NCBI RefSeq assembly: GCF_035083965.1
Contig: NC_089738.1
Coordinates: forward strand, 18,192,734 to 18,256,733
Source of the DNA: Branchiostoma lanceolatum
Taxonomy: Eukaryota > Chordata > Leptocardii > Amphioxiformes > Branchiostomatidae
DNA: 64,000 nucleotides
Direction: 5' to 3'
Of this stretch, positions 31,521 to 43,800 are shown piece by piece. The notes beneath the pieces were generated by a model, which worked only from the letters and a program-made list of their open reading frames with translations, did no database searches and had not been told where the DNA came from. How positions within the stretch are numbered: the first letter of the stretch is position 1; each line of letters begins with the position of its first letter. Position numbers and translations under genes: made by a program.

Positions 31521-32007
31521 ATAGATAAAGTGAAATGCCATATACATTCAAACCTGTACTACTGACCACCTCTGAATATAAAGGACCACCTCGCAACTTT
31601 TGACCACTTTTTTGCGGTCTCTAGGGTGAATTTTCCCTTCGACACAAGAATGAATGTTAGTGTCTATAGTGAAGCCGTCCAATTGGATCAAATTCTATTG
31701 GTTCCCTGAGCGGTCTTCTTGGAAAGGTTTGATATAAAATGTCGCATCCAGGCTGTTCCATGTAACTCTTATAAATGTACATCCATCAACCAGCAATGTC
31801 ACACTTTCGATAGGTTTTAAAACTATTGTGGTGCATTTCAGATCGTGTAATCGCGCCTGTCCTAACACTTGTGTCAGTGTTTCATTGTGAGTGTGAAAAG
31901 TACGGAAGTACATTTATTAACCGACTACATGTATGTCACGCATTCGGTAGGCTTTAAAAGTGATTCAGGTGCTTCCAGTAAAGATCGTGCTTGTCAGGCA
32001 GTCGATG

Positions 32008-32261
32008 CACCAAGCGCTCGTTCTCATTAAAATGTACACATTTTGTAACTTCCGTCACCGTTTGAAGTACGACGTTCCTGACATTAAGATTTGCCACATA
32101 TAAGGTGCCAAACTATCGTTTTTAAGACGACTTAAAACTTTTCTGGCTTATAAAAACGACAGTTTGGCACGTTATATGTGGCAAATCTTAATGTCAGAAA
32201 GGTCTAACTTCAAACGGAAGTTACAAAATGTGTACATTTAGATGAGAATGAGCGCAAGGTG
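32008..32261. mobile_element. Long foldback element with about 115-bp arms
   Basis: The arms 32008-32124 and 32151-32261 are inverted copies with about 85-90% identity, separated by a loop of about 26 bp. The longest uninterrupted pairing spans the segment containing CATTAAGATTTGCCACATAT. A transcript would form a long hairpin. No coding content. Confidence 0.75.
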
Positions 32262-32534
32262 AGATAGCTGCAATGGGTAATGTATTCACCGGCAACCAAG
32301 CTACAAACGAAGACACGTCCTTGACTTCTCTTGAAGAAACGTGTAGAAGGTGGTGATCTGATACCTTGAAGAAAAGAAAGTGTCCCACTACCTGTCTCAT
32401 GTCACTGGGCACTAATGATGATCTGGTGTCACCAGAAAATGAATTGGTCTGAGCTGGCACACACTGACATTTGGAAATGTGGCGTCAGAATGTGCTAGTA
32501 GCTGCATCACAAACACGGAACTGGGTGCAAATAT

Positions 32535-32800
32535 CCTGTTGGGTCGTGTGGCGTAACTGCATGGTGTTCGGCCCAGGACCCAGCGGTCCCGGGACTCCCG
32601 ACTGCCTTATCATCTATTCTCTTTACCTTGATGATAAAATGACGCTAATGAAATGAAAAAAAGATGTGACCCACATCCCTGAAGGGCCCTCGGGTATAAT
32701 CTCAGGCTGTTCGTGCAACTGCACGGTGGCCTCACCACGGCACGCATGTTTGGCCAAGCACACCCCTACTCTTCTCGATAAGTGTGTTTTACGATTGCTC
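32535..32800 (+). repeat. tRNA-derived SINE, degraded
   Basis: The head GGGTCGTGTGGCGTAACTGC with CAGCGGTCCCGGGACTCC resembles the tRNA-like A and B boxes of the copies at 37505-37619 and 52490-52625. The body ends near 32790 with CCCCTACTCTTCTCGATAAG. Confidence 0.55.
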
Positions 32801-33307
32801 TTTAAACTTCGAAACAGGGCAACCGGAGGTATAGTATGGTGACTGGCCTGATTCTTGTGACCTTATATAATGTGACTTTATATAATTTGTCTCGTCTTCA
32901 ATTGATAAAAAAAGTGATTTTTGCATATATATTAACTCAACGATGACCAATGGGAAAACTCAGTCAGACGTCATGCGTTTCCGTGCGTAGATACTGACGA
33001 ATGAACTGAACGGAAGTGAACTTACATATATTCATGCAATACGCACATTGAAGAAACCATCACGGATCTCGACTCGATGCGTGCTTTGCTTTCATCTTCG
33101 TCTTTCATTCCGAGTTTTAAATCCGCTTTAAGAGTGTAGGTGTAAAGAACCTAATCTACTAGGATATCAGAGGATATCCTGTACAGGAAAGCTATCCTAC
33201 GCTCCTCCTACCTGTTGAAACTACACTTGTATATATTCACGAAGCCGGGCTAGCTTCAGATGTCGGTCGCACGTTTGCAGCGCAGAAGAAGCCGAAGAAG
33301 TGTCACC

Positions 33308-36300
33308 ATGGAGGACGGGCAGCAGGAGGCGCAACCTCAGGATGTGGAAGGTACTTGTACTTTGATTCCGTCATTTCTTAAACGTTTTATCCTACTGCAG
33401 CTTTCCTAACCGTTGAGATTGACGGTCGGAATGACAGTAGTAGTAACGTTAGAAGTAGTAGAAGTAGTAGTAATAGTTGTAGTAGTAGTAGTAGTACGGA
33501 GGTGACTAAGATGAATGAAATGGCAGTTTGCTTCACCGTGTATTACGTCATGAATGCACACGTCTCTCAAAACAATTTTCCGGGAATAGTGAATCAATCA
33601 TTTCTTCCTGGAAACTGGTTTTGCCAGGCTTCTTCCCATTCTTATCGGGTCTTTTCATTCGCCCCATTCTGTAAAGCTTTCGGGTCACAGTCTGGAATAT
33701 GCGTTAAAAAGTATATGTTCAGCAAAAACAATGTAAAACACGGTAAAGCTGAGAGGGAACCAGTCTACGTTAAATTACCTTACGAACTGGCCAAGACTTA
33801 AAAGTTGGAAGGTTGAAACTGGTTGACTAAAGCATCACTCTAGGATGCCGATTACGGATAATTATACCATATTCTTCTGTAAGCGCGTTTTGGGTCGCAT
33901 TTACACTTTTACATTTTTTGCATTCAATGATCTAACAGAAGGGCTCGAAGATTCAACATTTCTTGGAAAGGACTTGGGGGGTCATGATAATTTGGGGATA
34001 TTCTTCTGTAAGTGGGTTTTGAGTCACATTTGCTTTCTTTTGCATTGAATTATCTAACAGAAGGACTCGAAGATTCAACATTTCCTGGAAAGGACTTGTG
34101 GGGTCATGATAAGTTTGGGATATTTTTCTGTAAGAGCGTTTTGGGTCACATTTGCTTTATTTTGCACTGAATTATCTAACAGATTGAAGGACTTGAAGAT
34201 TCAACATTTCTTGGAAAGGACTTGGGGGGCATAATAATTTTGGAACTTCTCCCCCAGATTTCAGCCCAAGGCAGCAGCCCCAGACAGATTGGAGGTTAGT
34301 TGCGAACGCGGCCGCGAACATACCCAACGCGATGTACGCCAACAGTACAGGTAATTCTTATTTATTTATTTTTTATTATTGTAGCATTTACTAAAAAAAC
34401 ATGGTGACACAACACACTAAAACTCACAACGTGAGCGATTTTTTAGTCACTAGATTCCCTTCTTCAGTGTTCAGGGAGATGGAACTAAGCTTCTTTATCA
34501 AAAAATTTAATTGCTGTCGGCCAATGTCTAGTGTTTTTCTTTTCTCCAGCTGACAACGAGACCACGGTTAAAACTAGACTAACATTGCTCTTACTCGATA
34601 CGGTGTCACACTTAATAAACGTGTAGTCAGAAATAACGTTGGAATCTATATTTTTCGGCTCAACAGAAGCCAACAATGCTGACACAGACAAGACTCCGTG
34701 TTGGCGCCTGGACGATAAGCTATGGCAGATCACGGGCCTGGTGTTCGCTGTGATCATTGTCATACTGCTGTCTTTTTTCGGAGGTGATTTTCTGTCGTTA
34801 CTTACAGTCTGATAATTGTAATGCATGATTGAATTTGGCGTTTGAGTTGATGTAGATTAAAAAAAAATAGCTTCACAATATACAGACTAGTCAAGTACTT
34901 TGCAGCTACCCTTCCTGTGGTCCTTATCGCACATTTATCACCGCAATAATTTATCTGCCATCTAAACAAATATAATATAGATATGTTATACTTATGTTGA
35001 ACTCTCTGTGGCAAGATTTACGCAACTTCATTTTGAAAAATCCAAGTGTCTTTCAATATTTCTTTCACGATTGTTCATTTTTCTCTAAATTAATTGTTGA
35101 TACTTCATTTACTTGCATTGATAATCCTATTTCAAATGCCTAAAGAGCCCAATTCAGCGGTCCTAACTGAAAAAGGACATGGATTGACAAATGTAATTGA
35201 GAGAAATATGAGCTACATGTGTTGATTTTTTTTTTCATTTCTTAACGTAAGGAAATTTCCACATAGATCATGTTACTATACCTGAATACCTGAACTGCAC
35301 AATCCAGTGACGGTCCTGTTTGATGACACATGTGTTTTTTAAAACATATTTCTTATGAATATTTCTGAACGTATTGTATATATACTAAGCAATATTAATT
35401 TTCTACACAGTTAATGTTTCTACTCTAACCGAGGAGGTGGTTGAGCTGCGAGCATGGAAGGGAGAAATTCAGATGCGAGTCATGGAGATGGAACGTAAGC
35501 CTTTCGTCATCTTATCACTACTATCATAACTACATTTTTTGACCCTGTAAAGGATTTGTTCAAACTAAAAAACAGTCTGACTTTATCTGGGGGTGGAACT
35601 TGTGCATTTGTAGATGGAAGTGCTTGTTGTAACACAATTTAGAAATTAAAAAAAAAATAGTACACTGCCGACCCTGTCCCTGGTGCTGAATGATATTCAC
35701 ATTAACACTGCTGTCCCTGGTGCTGAACTACATTTACACTGACATTGCCATCCCTGTCCCTGGTGCTGAATGGCACTCACACTGGCACTGCTATCACTGT
35801 CCATAGTGCTGTATGACATTCACGCTGGCACTGCCATGGTGGTGTGGGCGTATGCAAATAGTTTCACCCAAGCTATTTCATGTACAAAGTTGCATCAAAC
35901 TGTTTGATATGTTTTAAACAAGTGTGGTGTGTTTGGATTTGATCTCAGTGATCCTTTCAGTTTTGAATCGATTTTGTTCAGGAACATGTGAGTTACTTGA
36001 GCAATCCAGGCCTGCCGGGCCACCTGGACCTCCGGGGGAAAGGGGGCCAGCGGGACCACCTGGGCCCGAGTCTGTCGGGCCCCCGGGAGAAAGGGGGCCC
36101 GCAGGACCCCAAGGCCCCGCTGGGCCACCGGGAACGAGTGAGTGTTCAAAGCCCGAAACAAAGCCTGGATCATCGACGCGGTGCGGGTCGAATACAAGTA
36201 AGGCATTCATCCTGCCTTCAGTTTGTTTGTTTGTTTGTTTGTTTTATTCAGATCTCCATCAGTCTGCCTACATTAGATACAATTAAATCAAATACAAAAA

Positions 36301-39300
36301 CAAAACTTATCCAATGGTTAGACATAACAGTACATTTAACAAAATGTAATTGTGCTAAAGTGATGAAATTCAACATACAATTTTGACATCAAAGATCATG
36401 TTTGACTTATCTATGCACATGTATTTTGTTGATTGTCATGCTTTAATCACAGATTCCTGTTGCTAGAGGAGCGGTCTTGTCCGACGGATACATGTTTTAC
36501 ATGCAGTATTATGATTATAAAATAAGTGCCATTGCCCAAGATTAATTCAAGAAGAATATTCCAGCAATATACAGTCAATCGTTGGTGCTGGAAGCGGCAC
36601 CAACTGAACATTATTTTTCATGGAAGCTCATCTGTGTTGGTAGTAATAATAATACAATGCTAAACAGTCTTTCAACACTCAGGTATTCACGGATCAAATT
36701 TTCAACGACCACTGTCGCCTTCTTCAGGATCAATAATGACAAATCACTTCCGAACGTAAACTTGCAAGAGTTACAGACACGTGCCTTTATTGACACGTGT
36801 CTTTACGTATACGTGACGTCAGCAATTGGTCAAACGTGCCAGAAAGTTTATAACGTCCTCTGTCTCTGTTTAGTGACTGTTTAAAGTTTAGCATTGTATT
36901 AAAAACATCTTTTTTGTTCCCCTTACGCCTTTTTTTATATACATGACGTTTTCCTCCAGCGGCAGCTTGCCCCGCAGGTTACGAAAAGTGGCGCGGAATC
37001 TGCTACAAGGCGTTCAACTCACGCGTGTCCTTCGGCGAAGCGGCCGCGACCTGTCGACAAGAAGGCGGCACCCTCGCCATGCCCCGAGACGCTGAGACCA
37101 ACGCCTTCCTCGCTAGGATGTTTTCTCCTCCAGAGGACGGGTCCATAGTCATCTTTGGCGGGCTGTGGATCGGCCTGTCCGATCAGCGGGAAGAAGGGGT
37201 CTTCGAATGGGTATGTGATGTAGCGCTTATTAGATATATTTCTTTATTTCTGTTTCATTTAGCCAGGGTGTCCCAACTCAGTGTGAGACACTGCTTTACA
37301 GGGGGGCCCTGGAAGACATATTAAATAACAAGTAATATCAATACATACATGTAACAAATTGCATTTACATACACAAAACCTCATAGGTGAGATCAGAGGT
37401 CAGCTCTCAATTTCATCATGCACTTAAATGTTGAAATGTTTGAAGCTGTTTTCATTGTCAGAGGAAGCTCATTCCACCCACAAACGCCTCTGTGGCTAAA
37501 CCTACTTCGTGTTAAGTGCCTTTTCTATAGGGGCACAACATCGGTGACCTCTGAGGATTTAAACCCGGGACCGCTGGGTTCTGGGTCGAACACCCTGTCG
37601 TTACGCCACACGGCCCCATGACTCCCTCTCTACTGTTCTACAGGAGGATGGCACTGCCCTCGACGGGTACGCCGCCTGGAGTCCCGGGGAACCGAACGAG
37701 CACGGCGAGAACAAAGACTGCGTCCTCCACACCAGGATGGGCGCGTGGAACGACGAGTCATGCCACATCCCCGCACGATTCTTCTGCCAAGTAGTTCCAG
37801 GTACGGAAAATACTTTTTCTCGTGATTCTGTATGCATGTCAAGAGCATAACTCAAGAAACCTTTTGTGAATCTTTATGATTTCTGGTAGGTGTGTAGTGG
37901 TTGTGCAAAGAAAGGTCAAGTTCGAAAATGGTTTACCTTGCGTTTTTCATCAGTACTGCAGCGGACTTTGCATTTTTGTGTGTTTGTATGTAGGCAAAAA
38001 AAGTGACGGAAACGTTGATGGATCTTCATGATTTTTTGTAGGTGTGAAGATGTTATGGGAACGGAGGTCAAAGTCAAAAATGGTTGCCCTAGCATTTTCT
38101 GCTATTTTCATTACGGTCATGGCTCCTGAAACAGATGAACTTTCAAGTGGACTAGCCGATTGCTTGTGCTTTGTCTGTTTGTTCTTACTTTGGTCTTTGC
38201 AGTGCAAAATTATCTAGGGCATTTTGGGTTGCAGGTTTACCCAAAAGGAAACAATAGCAAGTACGGCTTGATTTATCGAGATATTTGGTTGTCTGTTATG
38301 CCTATATTGCATGCAGTGTGTCATTAAGTGTCGTTACTCAAGATTAACTAATTATTTTTTTAAAAAGGCTCGGTATTCCAGCAAAAGGCAGTCAATTTTT
38401 GGTACTGGAAGCGGCACCACGCGAACATTGTCACTGTTTTTTTTCCAGCAACCTGCCCCAATGGCTACGAAAAGTGGCACGGAATCTGCTACAAGGCGTT
38501 CAACACGCGGGCGTCCTTCGGCGAGGCGGCCGAGACCTGTCGCGGAGACCGAGGCACCCTCGCCATGCCCCGAGACGCCGAGACCAACGCCTTCCTCACC
38601 TCCGTGCACGAAGCCATGGTCGTCTTTTCCGGGTTCTGGATCGGCCTGTCCGATCAACGTGCAGAAGGGGTCTTCGAGTGGGTATGTAACGCAGCGCACA
38701 TTATACATTATTAGATGTATCCCTTAGATTCCATTTGCCGACAATACAAGACGATGTTGTCGGAGGAATTAAGGTCTAAAGAAAGGTCTTGGATTTCTGA
38801 GAATTTCACTCTGTGCAAGACTGTTTGTATGAGTGAGCATGTCTGTGCAAGACTGTCCGTCTGACCAGTACCATTAAGACCAACTCCTGTACCAAATTCC
38901 TTAATGACTGGTCTTAAAGAATGCAGAAACATTACTCCATCTGTCAGAGACTAGACAACCGTAGGGGTCTGTCTTCACTATCCATCGGAGGATCCTGTCT
39001 CTACTAGTTTTAAACAAACTTTATTTACAAACTTAAAATACACACAAGGAGAGTCTAAGTCCCTAGATGTCCCTATAAACAATCATAGCTAATACACTAA
39101 CTTGTCATGCAATGAAAATAACAGTTTGTCTCTACTATTCTTTAGTTGGATGGCACCGCACTTGGAGAGTACGACGCCTGGGGTCCCGGCAAGCCGAACG
39201 AGCAGGGTGAGGACAGGGACTGCGTTCTGCACATGGCGAGGGGCGCCTGGAAGGACGACCCGTGTCACATCCCGGCACGGTTCTTCTGCCAAGTGGTTCC

Positions 39301-39581
39301 AGGTACGTAAAAGTACCATTTCTGATGATCATAACACAATCAACAATTATAAAATAATAATTTATAACATATAAAAACAGAAGTCTCATGATTATGACTG
39401 TGACGTTGCTTTTGCACATTCATCTGACCAACACGACGGATGTGACGTCAGCCAACACGGCGGATGTGACGTCAGGAATTCTATTGATACTTTTTCTGTT
39501 TGTTCTGTTTCAGAGACTACATGTACCGAGTTGACGCACGAGTTGGTACACGTCGGCCTCACTCTTAAAAAAGCGCCGTGA
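33308..39581 (+). CDS. Type II transmembrane collagen-stalk lectin with two C-type lectin domains
   Basis: Ten exons: 33308-33350, 34258-34350, 34667-34783, 35411-35494, 35982-36197, 36960-37210, 37644-37800, 38449-38681, 39146-39302 and 39514-39581 (472 residues). All are phase-consistent. Layout: cytoplasmic tail about 1-66; membrane segment [18 protein letters not shown] (67-84); predicted coiled coil 85-112; Cys115; short Gly-X-Y stretch about 122-163, broken once at GPESV; lectin domain 1 about 185-320 with WIGL, EPN and WND; lectin domain 2 about 321-450 with WIGL, KPN and WKD; 22-residue tail. EPN/WND is the known calcium- and mannose-type site, so domain 1 probably binds sugar. In domain 2 the first residue of the EPN site is Lys, so binding is doubtful. 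There is no N-terminal signal peptide, which fits a type II surface receptor. An in-frame ATG at 33260 could add 16 residues, but the paralogue supports 33308. Exon 5 has a second in-phase donor at about 36137. The two lectin domains and their upstream intron sequences (36577-36610, 38400-38430) arose by internal duplication. Confidence 0.88.
33438..33496 (+). repeat. Trinucleotide (AGT)n microsatellite
   Basis: An imperfect (AGT)n tract in intron 1 of the first lectin gene. Confidence 0.8.
33852..34250 (+). repeat. Tandem repeat of about 120 bp, three and a half copies
   Basis: The units share TCTAACAG, GATTCAACATTTC, GGAAAGGACTTG and TTCTGTAAG. They run up to the exon 2 acceptor of the first lectin gene. 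Each interval from TCTAACAG to TTCT-GTAAG looks superficially like a small exon, but there is no conserved protein frame, so I treat it as intronic repeat. Confidence 0.75.
35664..35845. repeat. Second block of the 42-bp minisatellite
   Basis: Irregular copies of the CCCTGGTGCTGAATG / CATTCACACT unit, also seen at 30940-31520. This block lies in intron 4 of the first lectin gene, about 4 kb from the main block. Confidence 0.8.
37505..37619 (-). repeat. tRNA-derived SINE in lectin intron 6
   Basis: On the minus strand it reads GGGGCCGTGTGGCGTAACG (A-box region), then CGGTCCCGGGTTTAAATCC (B-box-like), then a GTTGTGCCC body. Its head ends about 25 bp before the exon 7 acceptor (AG at 37643), so the insertion abuts the branch-point and pyrimidine region. 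Confidence 0.65.
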
Positions 39582-40872
39582 ATAGCTTGGAAGGTTGGAA
39601 GGTAGTGCAAGGTGTTAAGTTGGGTTACAGAGCCATCAATATTTTTCGTGAAAGATAATTTGCACCTTTCTTATAAATAATACGAATGTTGTTATGTAGG
39701 ACAGTTTAATGTTATCGGGCTGTATTATGAGAACCTTAGGTTACTCTCACCGCCAATTTGGCCAGATTCTGCGACGCAACTTGTCAGCAAAAGTAGAAAA
39801 GTGTAGCAGGTAGATTTCAAACAGTGATGAAAGTATTTGAGACAAATAAGCAACCTGTTATATTACTAGTATATCAAATTCCTCTAACATAATTGAGACA
39901 CTATAATTCTGAGTTTATGAACTGCTATCCTTCGCTTCAGTTATAAGCTATTGGTAAGTTTACGATTCTACATAACATTTCGAAGCCAAGTTTGTGATAA
40001 TAAAAGACTCTCTCTATACATATACTTTTATAAGAAATGCGTAGCCAATCTAACTGCTAAAACGATATTCAGATACGATTTAATCATAATCGTGGGTGTA
40101 AACTACCATGGAACAAATTATGATAGAAGTTGTATAATATGTTGTATAATCAACTCTTTTTAGTCCCAAATGGAACCGGTATCTCGACTATTGTCATCTC
40201 ATATTTTCAGTGTCTTGTAGTTTTTACCACACATTGATCGTTCACGTTATATCTATGCTAACGAAAAAAATACAAATAACAATGACATGCTTTGTTGCAA
40301 ATTCACACCCTTAGACTGATTGTAAGTGGATAAATAGTGGATAAAGACAAGGCGTGAAAAAAGACAAGGCGTGAAAAAAAGATGAAGAAGTGATGAGCAA
40401 CAAATGTTTCAAAAATTGTGTTACATCAAGCGTGGCGTCTTCATTGGTTGTTTACTGATGTGCCTGCATGTTTACACCTGTTTGCCTGCATGTTTGCGTG
40501 AAGACTGAACGCCAATGAATTTCTGAAACGCATATTAGGTAAAAAAACGTAGTCAATAAAATCGTTTAATCAAAACCAGAGGAAAAATTATACTACAGTA
40601 ACTCATTTTATAGCCGACATGCTTCAATACTTCGCAACCAAAACGATTACGTGTTCATATGATTGATTAGTCTCACCTGCGAACAGTTTCATGTTTCCAA
40701 ATCTTGCAATCTGTTAACTTTGCTTTTATCTTTCTTTTTCATTTCGCTTGGCAGTGGTAAACTACTTCGTATTTCAGTCTCATACTACGCATGAACAAAC
40801 TAGTCTTATCAAGGTACTGCCTGGTATAGGGCGTGTTTTTTGTGGTCCAGAAACCTGACAAGTGGCACCATC
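39582..40872 (+). other. Spacer between the two lectin genes
   Basis: The spacer is 1.3 kb. A possible AATAAA for the upstream gene lies at 39999-40004. No further exon was recognised. The promoter of the downstream gene must lie here, but I see no clear core element. Confidence 0.5.
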
Positions 40873-43800
40873 ATGCAGGGAGGGCAGCAGCAGTCCCAGA
40901 CTGGAGACACTGGAGGTAGCGTGGTTTTCCTTGATAGTCCGTAACGATTTTACGTTTATCTTTAAGTTAGTCGAATGGACAGCTTTCCTTGTTGCCAAGA
41001 TTTCCCCTTGGCATGAACGCAGTGCTGTGGTGCGTTAGGGCCCTGTCATAGCATGTATTCAAGTGCGCATGAGTCGTGCATTAACATTTCTTAGGTTTAA
41101 TGAAAGTTTGCGGGGAAAAACTTGTTTTTTTTGCGTTGACTAGTTTGTGCAGTCTAGTTATCGAACCAAGGAAATGACTTCTTGGGCTGAAAACTCAATC
41201 TTGGCCAAAACATGTTAATACGCAACTCATGCGGGCTTGTGTATACGCACAAGTGTGACAGGGCCCTTAGATATTTGAATCGGCAGTTTTTTTCCGTCTG
41301 TCTTTCTTCGTAAATGTGCACGTCTGGTCAGTCCAGGAATAGAAAAAAAACACAAAAAACATGAATTTAGTTTGATAGTGCCATCAATACCAAGTTATGG
41401 GAGATAAGGGATGAGTCCGTGAATAAGTCCCGCTGAATTTTGATACCGGGAAAGCAGCTTTATTAAACCATTTCAGAGTCGCCATTTTTGTTGGTTCATT
41501 TTACAGACTAATTTGTTCTATTCTGTAAAAAATGGTTTGATGTTATGTCAGATTTTATCGTTCTCCAGGGTAAGATGAATGTTAAAAAAAAATCGTAGAT
41601 ATTCCTTGAATTAGAACAGGGATGAAATATTGCACACAGACAAGACAAACTAGGCAGAGACTGCACATGCTGCTATTCTTATATTATTGGATTGTGTTAG
41701 TACTGTACTGAAAGGTGGGTGCTCAAATCTAGTTCAGATGAAGAAGAGATTGTATTACTTCAGGCAGCATACCATACTCAATATCCATGATGGACTAGTT
41801 GACATAGATGGAGGGGGTGCTAACAGCTGTCTTACTTCTTGTAACAATCATCCTCTATATCCAACAACGTTTCCTTCACACTTGCATTTTTTACATCAAT
41901 TTATATGATTGTTTGACACAAAAATTCTGGTTATTCCACATAATTTTGTAATTTTTTTCCAGGCGCCACACCTAAGCCACAGCCTCAGACTGATTGGAGG
42001 TCACTTGCGGACGGTGCTGCGAGCATAACCAACGCGACGTACGTCTCTAGAGAAGGTAAAACACTTTCCAGCCTCGGTTTAGAATTTCTGTTACTCTCTT
42101 GCTTTGGTACTTGGTCTCCGTGTCTGTCCCTTGTAGCCTTAATGTCATTAGCAGATCAGAGGTATGCGGTATGTTTGTTTCTCTCACTTCAACAATTAAT
42201 AGTTTTAACAATCATTTCAACATATAGTGGCGACAGGACTGAGCCAGTTTTCATGTCGAAGCAAACACTAGTAAAATAATGAAATAAACAAATGGCATGA
42301 TTCTCGGTATGCCTCAACAGTCTATGTTTATTTACAATAATAAACGTCGTGAGGTCATGTGGCGTAACGGCAGGATTTTCGGCCCAAACCCATACACGTC
42401 GGGCGGTGACTACAAATAAGGCATTATCATGCTATATAATTATCAATTTTCTTCACATTTTGTTTTGTTTTATTTTGTAGGTGCTGTTTCTGTAACTAGA
42501 TTCCCTTGCAACGTGTGGTTAGGTCTTTGGTGTTCAGTGATGGAGTTAAGCTGTTATTTATAAAAACGTGAGGACTGTTGGCCAATGTCTAGTGTTTTTT
42601 TTTCTTTTTTCCAACTGACAACGAGCCCATGATCAAAACTAGCCTGACATTGCTCTTGTTCGTTATGGTGACACACTTTTATAAGCTTATAATCATAAAT
42701 GACTTTGAAATTGATACTTTTCGGCTAAACAGAAGCCAACAATGCTGACACAGACAAGACTCTGTGTTGGCGTCTGGACGACAAGTTATGGAAGATCACG
42801 GGCCTGGTGTTCGCTGCGATAATCGTCATACTGCTGTCATTTTTTGGAGGTGAGTTGCTGTCTTTGCTTACAGGATGATCATTGTATTGCATGCTTAAAA
42901 TAACTTGTTACGTTTATCGCCCCAGAATTTATCTACCGTTTAAACAAATATTGTTATTATTCTGGTGAACTCTCTATTTCGCCATTTGCTCAATTTTATT
43001 ATTTGTTTTATTTGTTTTATCAATATCACTATTGCTCTTATTTCTTTATTCATTGTTAATACATAATTTACTTACTTTTGATACTAGTAACCGTATTTCA
43101 CATGCCTGAAGGGCGCTGTCATGCACATTAGAGAATTATTAACTACATGTATTGATGATAAACGTAAAGAATTTTCTACATAGATGTTAATATTGTAATT
43201 ACCTGCACTGCGCAGTTCAGTGATGGTCCTGTTTGATGACATGAGCTTTTCAAAAAACATATTTTTGGGGAATATTTCTAAACGTTAACAATCTCAATTT
43301 TCTACACAGTCAATGTTTCTACTTTAACCGAGGAGGTGGTTGAGCTGCGAGCATGGAAGGGAGAGATTCAGCTGCGAGTCATAGAGATGGAACGTAAGCA
43401 TTTTTTCAAAGTAAAAAGCAGTCCGGCTCTATCTGGCAGTTCTGCTGTATTGGGGTGCCAAAAAGAACTGCATTTTTTTAGATGGAACTGCCTGTACCAT
43501 AACCTATGTGTGTGTGTGCGTTTATCGGCGGTGGTAGGGAAGGGATCTCCCAGGTATAAAGGAACATAAAGATCCACCCATTGCGGTGGAATAATCAACA
43601 CTATTCACATGATATGCTTTAAAACGTACTAATTTTAGTCCTAATTCCAATGACGTCTTGTAAACTTACGATGACATCTACATATTTTTACACAGCAATG
43701 TGCGTTTCCTCCGGGATACCTGTGTCCGCTGGGTCCCCGGGCCCACCTGGCCCTCCAGGAGTAATGGGCCCCATTGGGCTCGTTGGCCCTAAGTCTGCCG

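Noticed and set aside
31193-31528. A repetitive 111-residue protein
   Set aside because: It is the translation of a 42-bp minisatellite that is open on both strands; there is no independent evidence of expression.
33852-34250. Tandem microexons in lectin intron 1
   Set aside because: AG and GTAAG motifs bracket each unit, but there is no conserved peptide, and the downstream paralogue joins exon 1 directly to an exon 2 of the same size.
35895-36210. Minus-strand proline-rich proteins opposite the collagen exon
   Set aside because: Shadows of the Gly-Pro-rich coding strand.
38311-38727. Alternative + and minus frames over the lectin exon at 38449-38681
   Set aside because: Only the lectin frame has conserved motifs and flanking splice sites.
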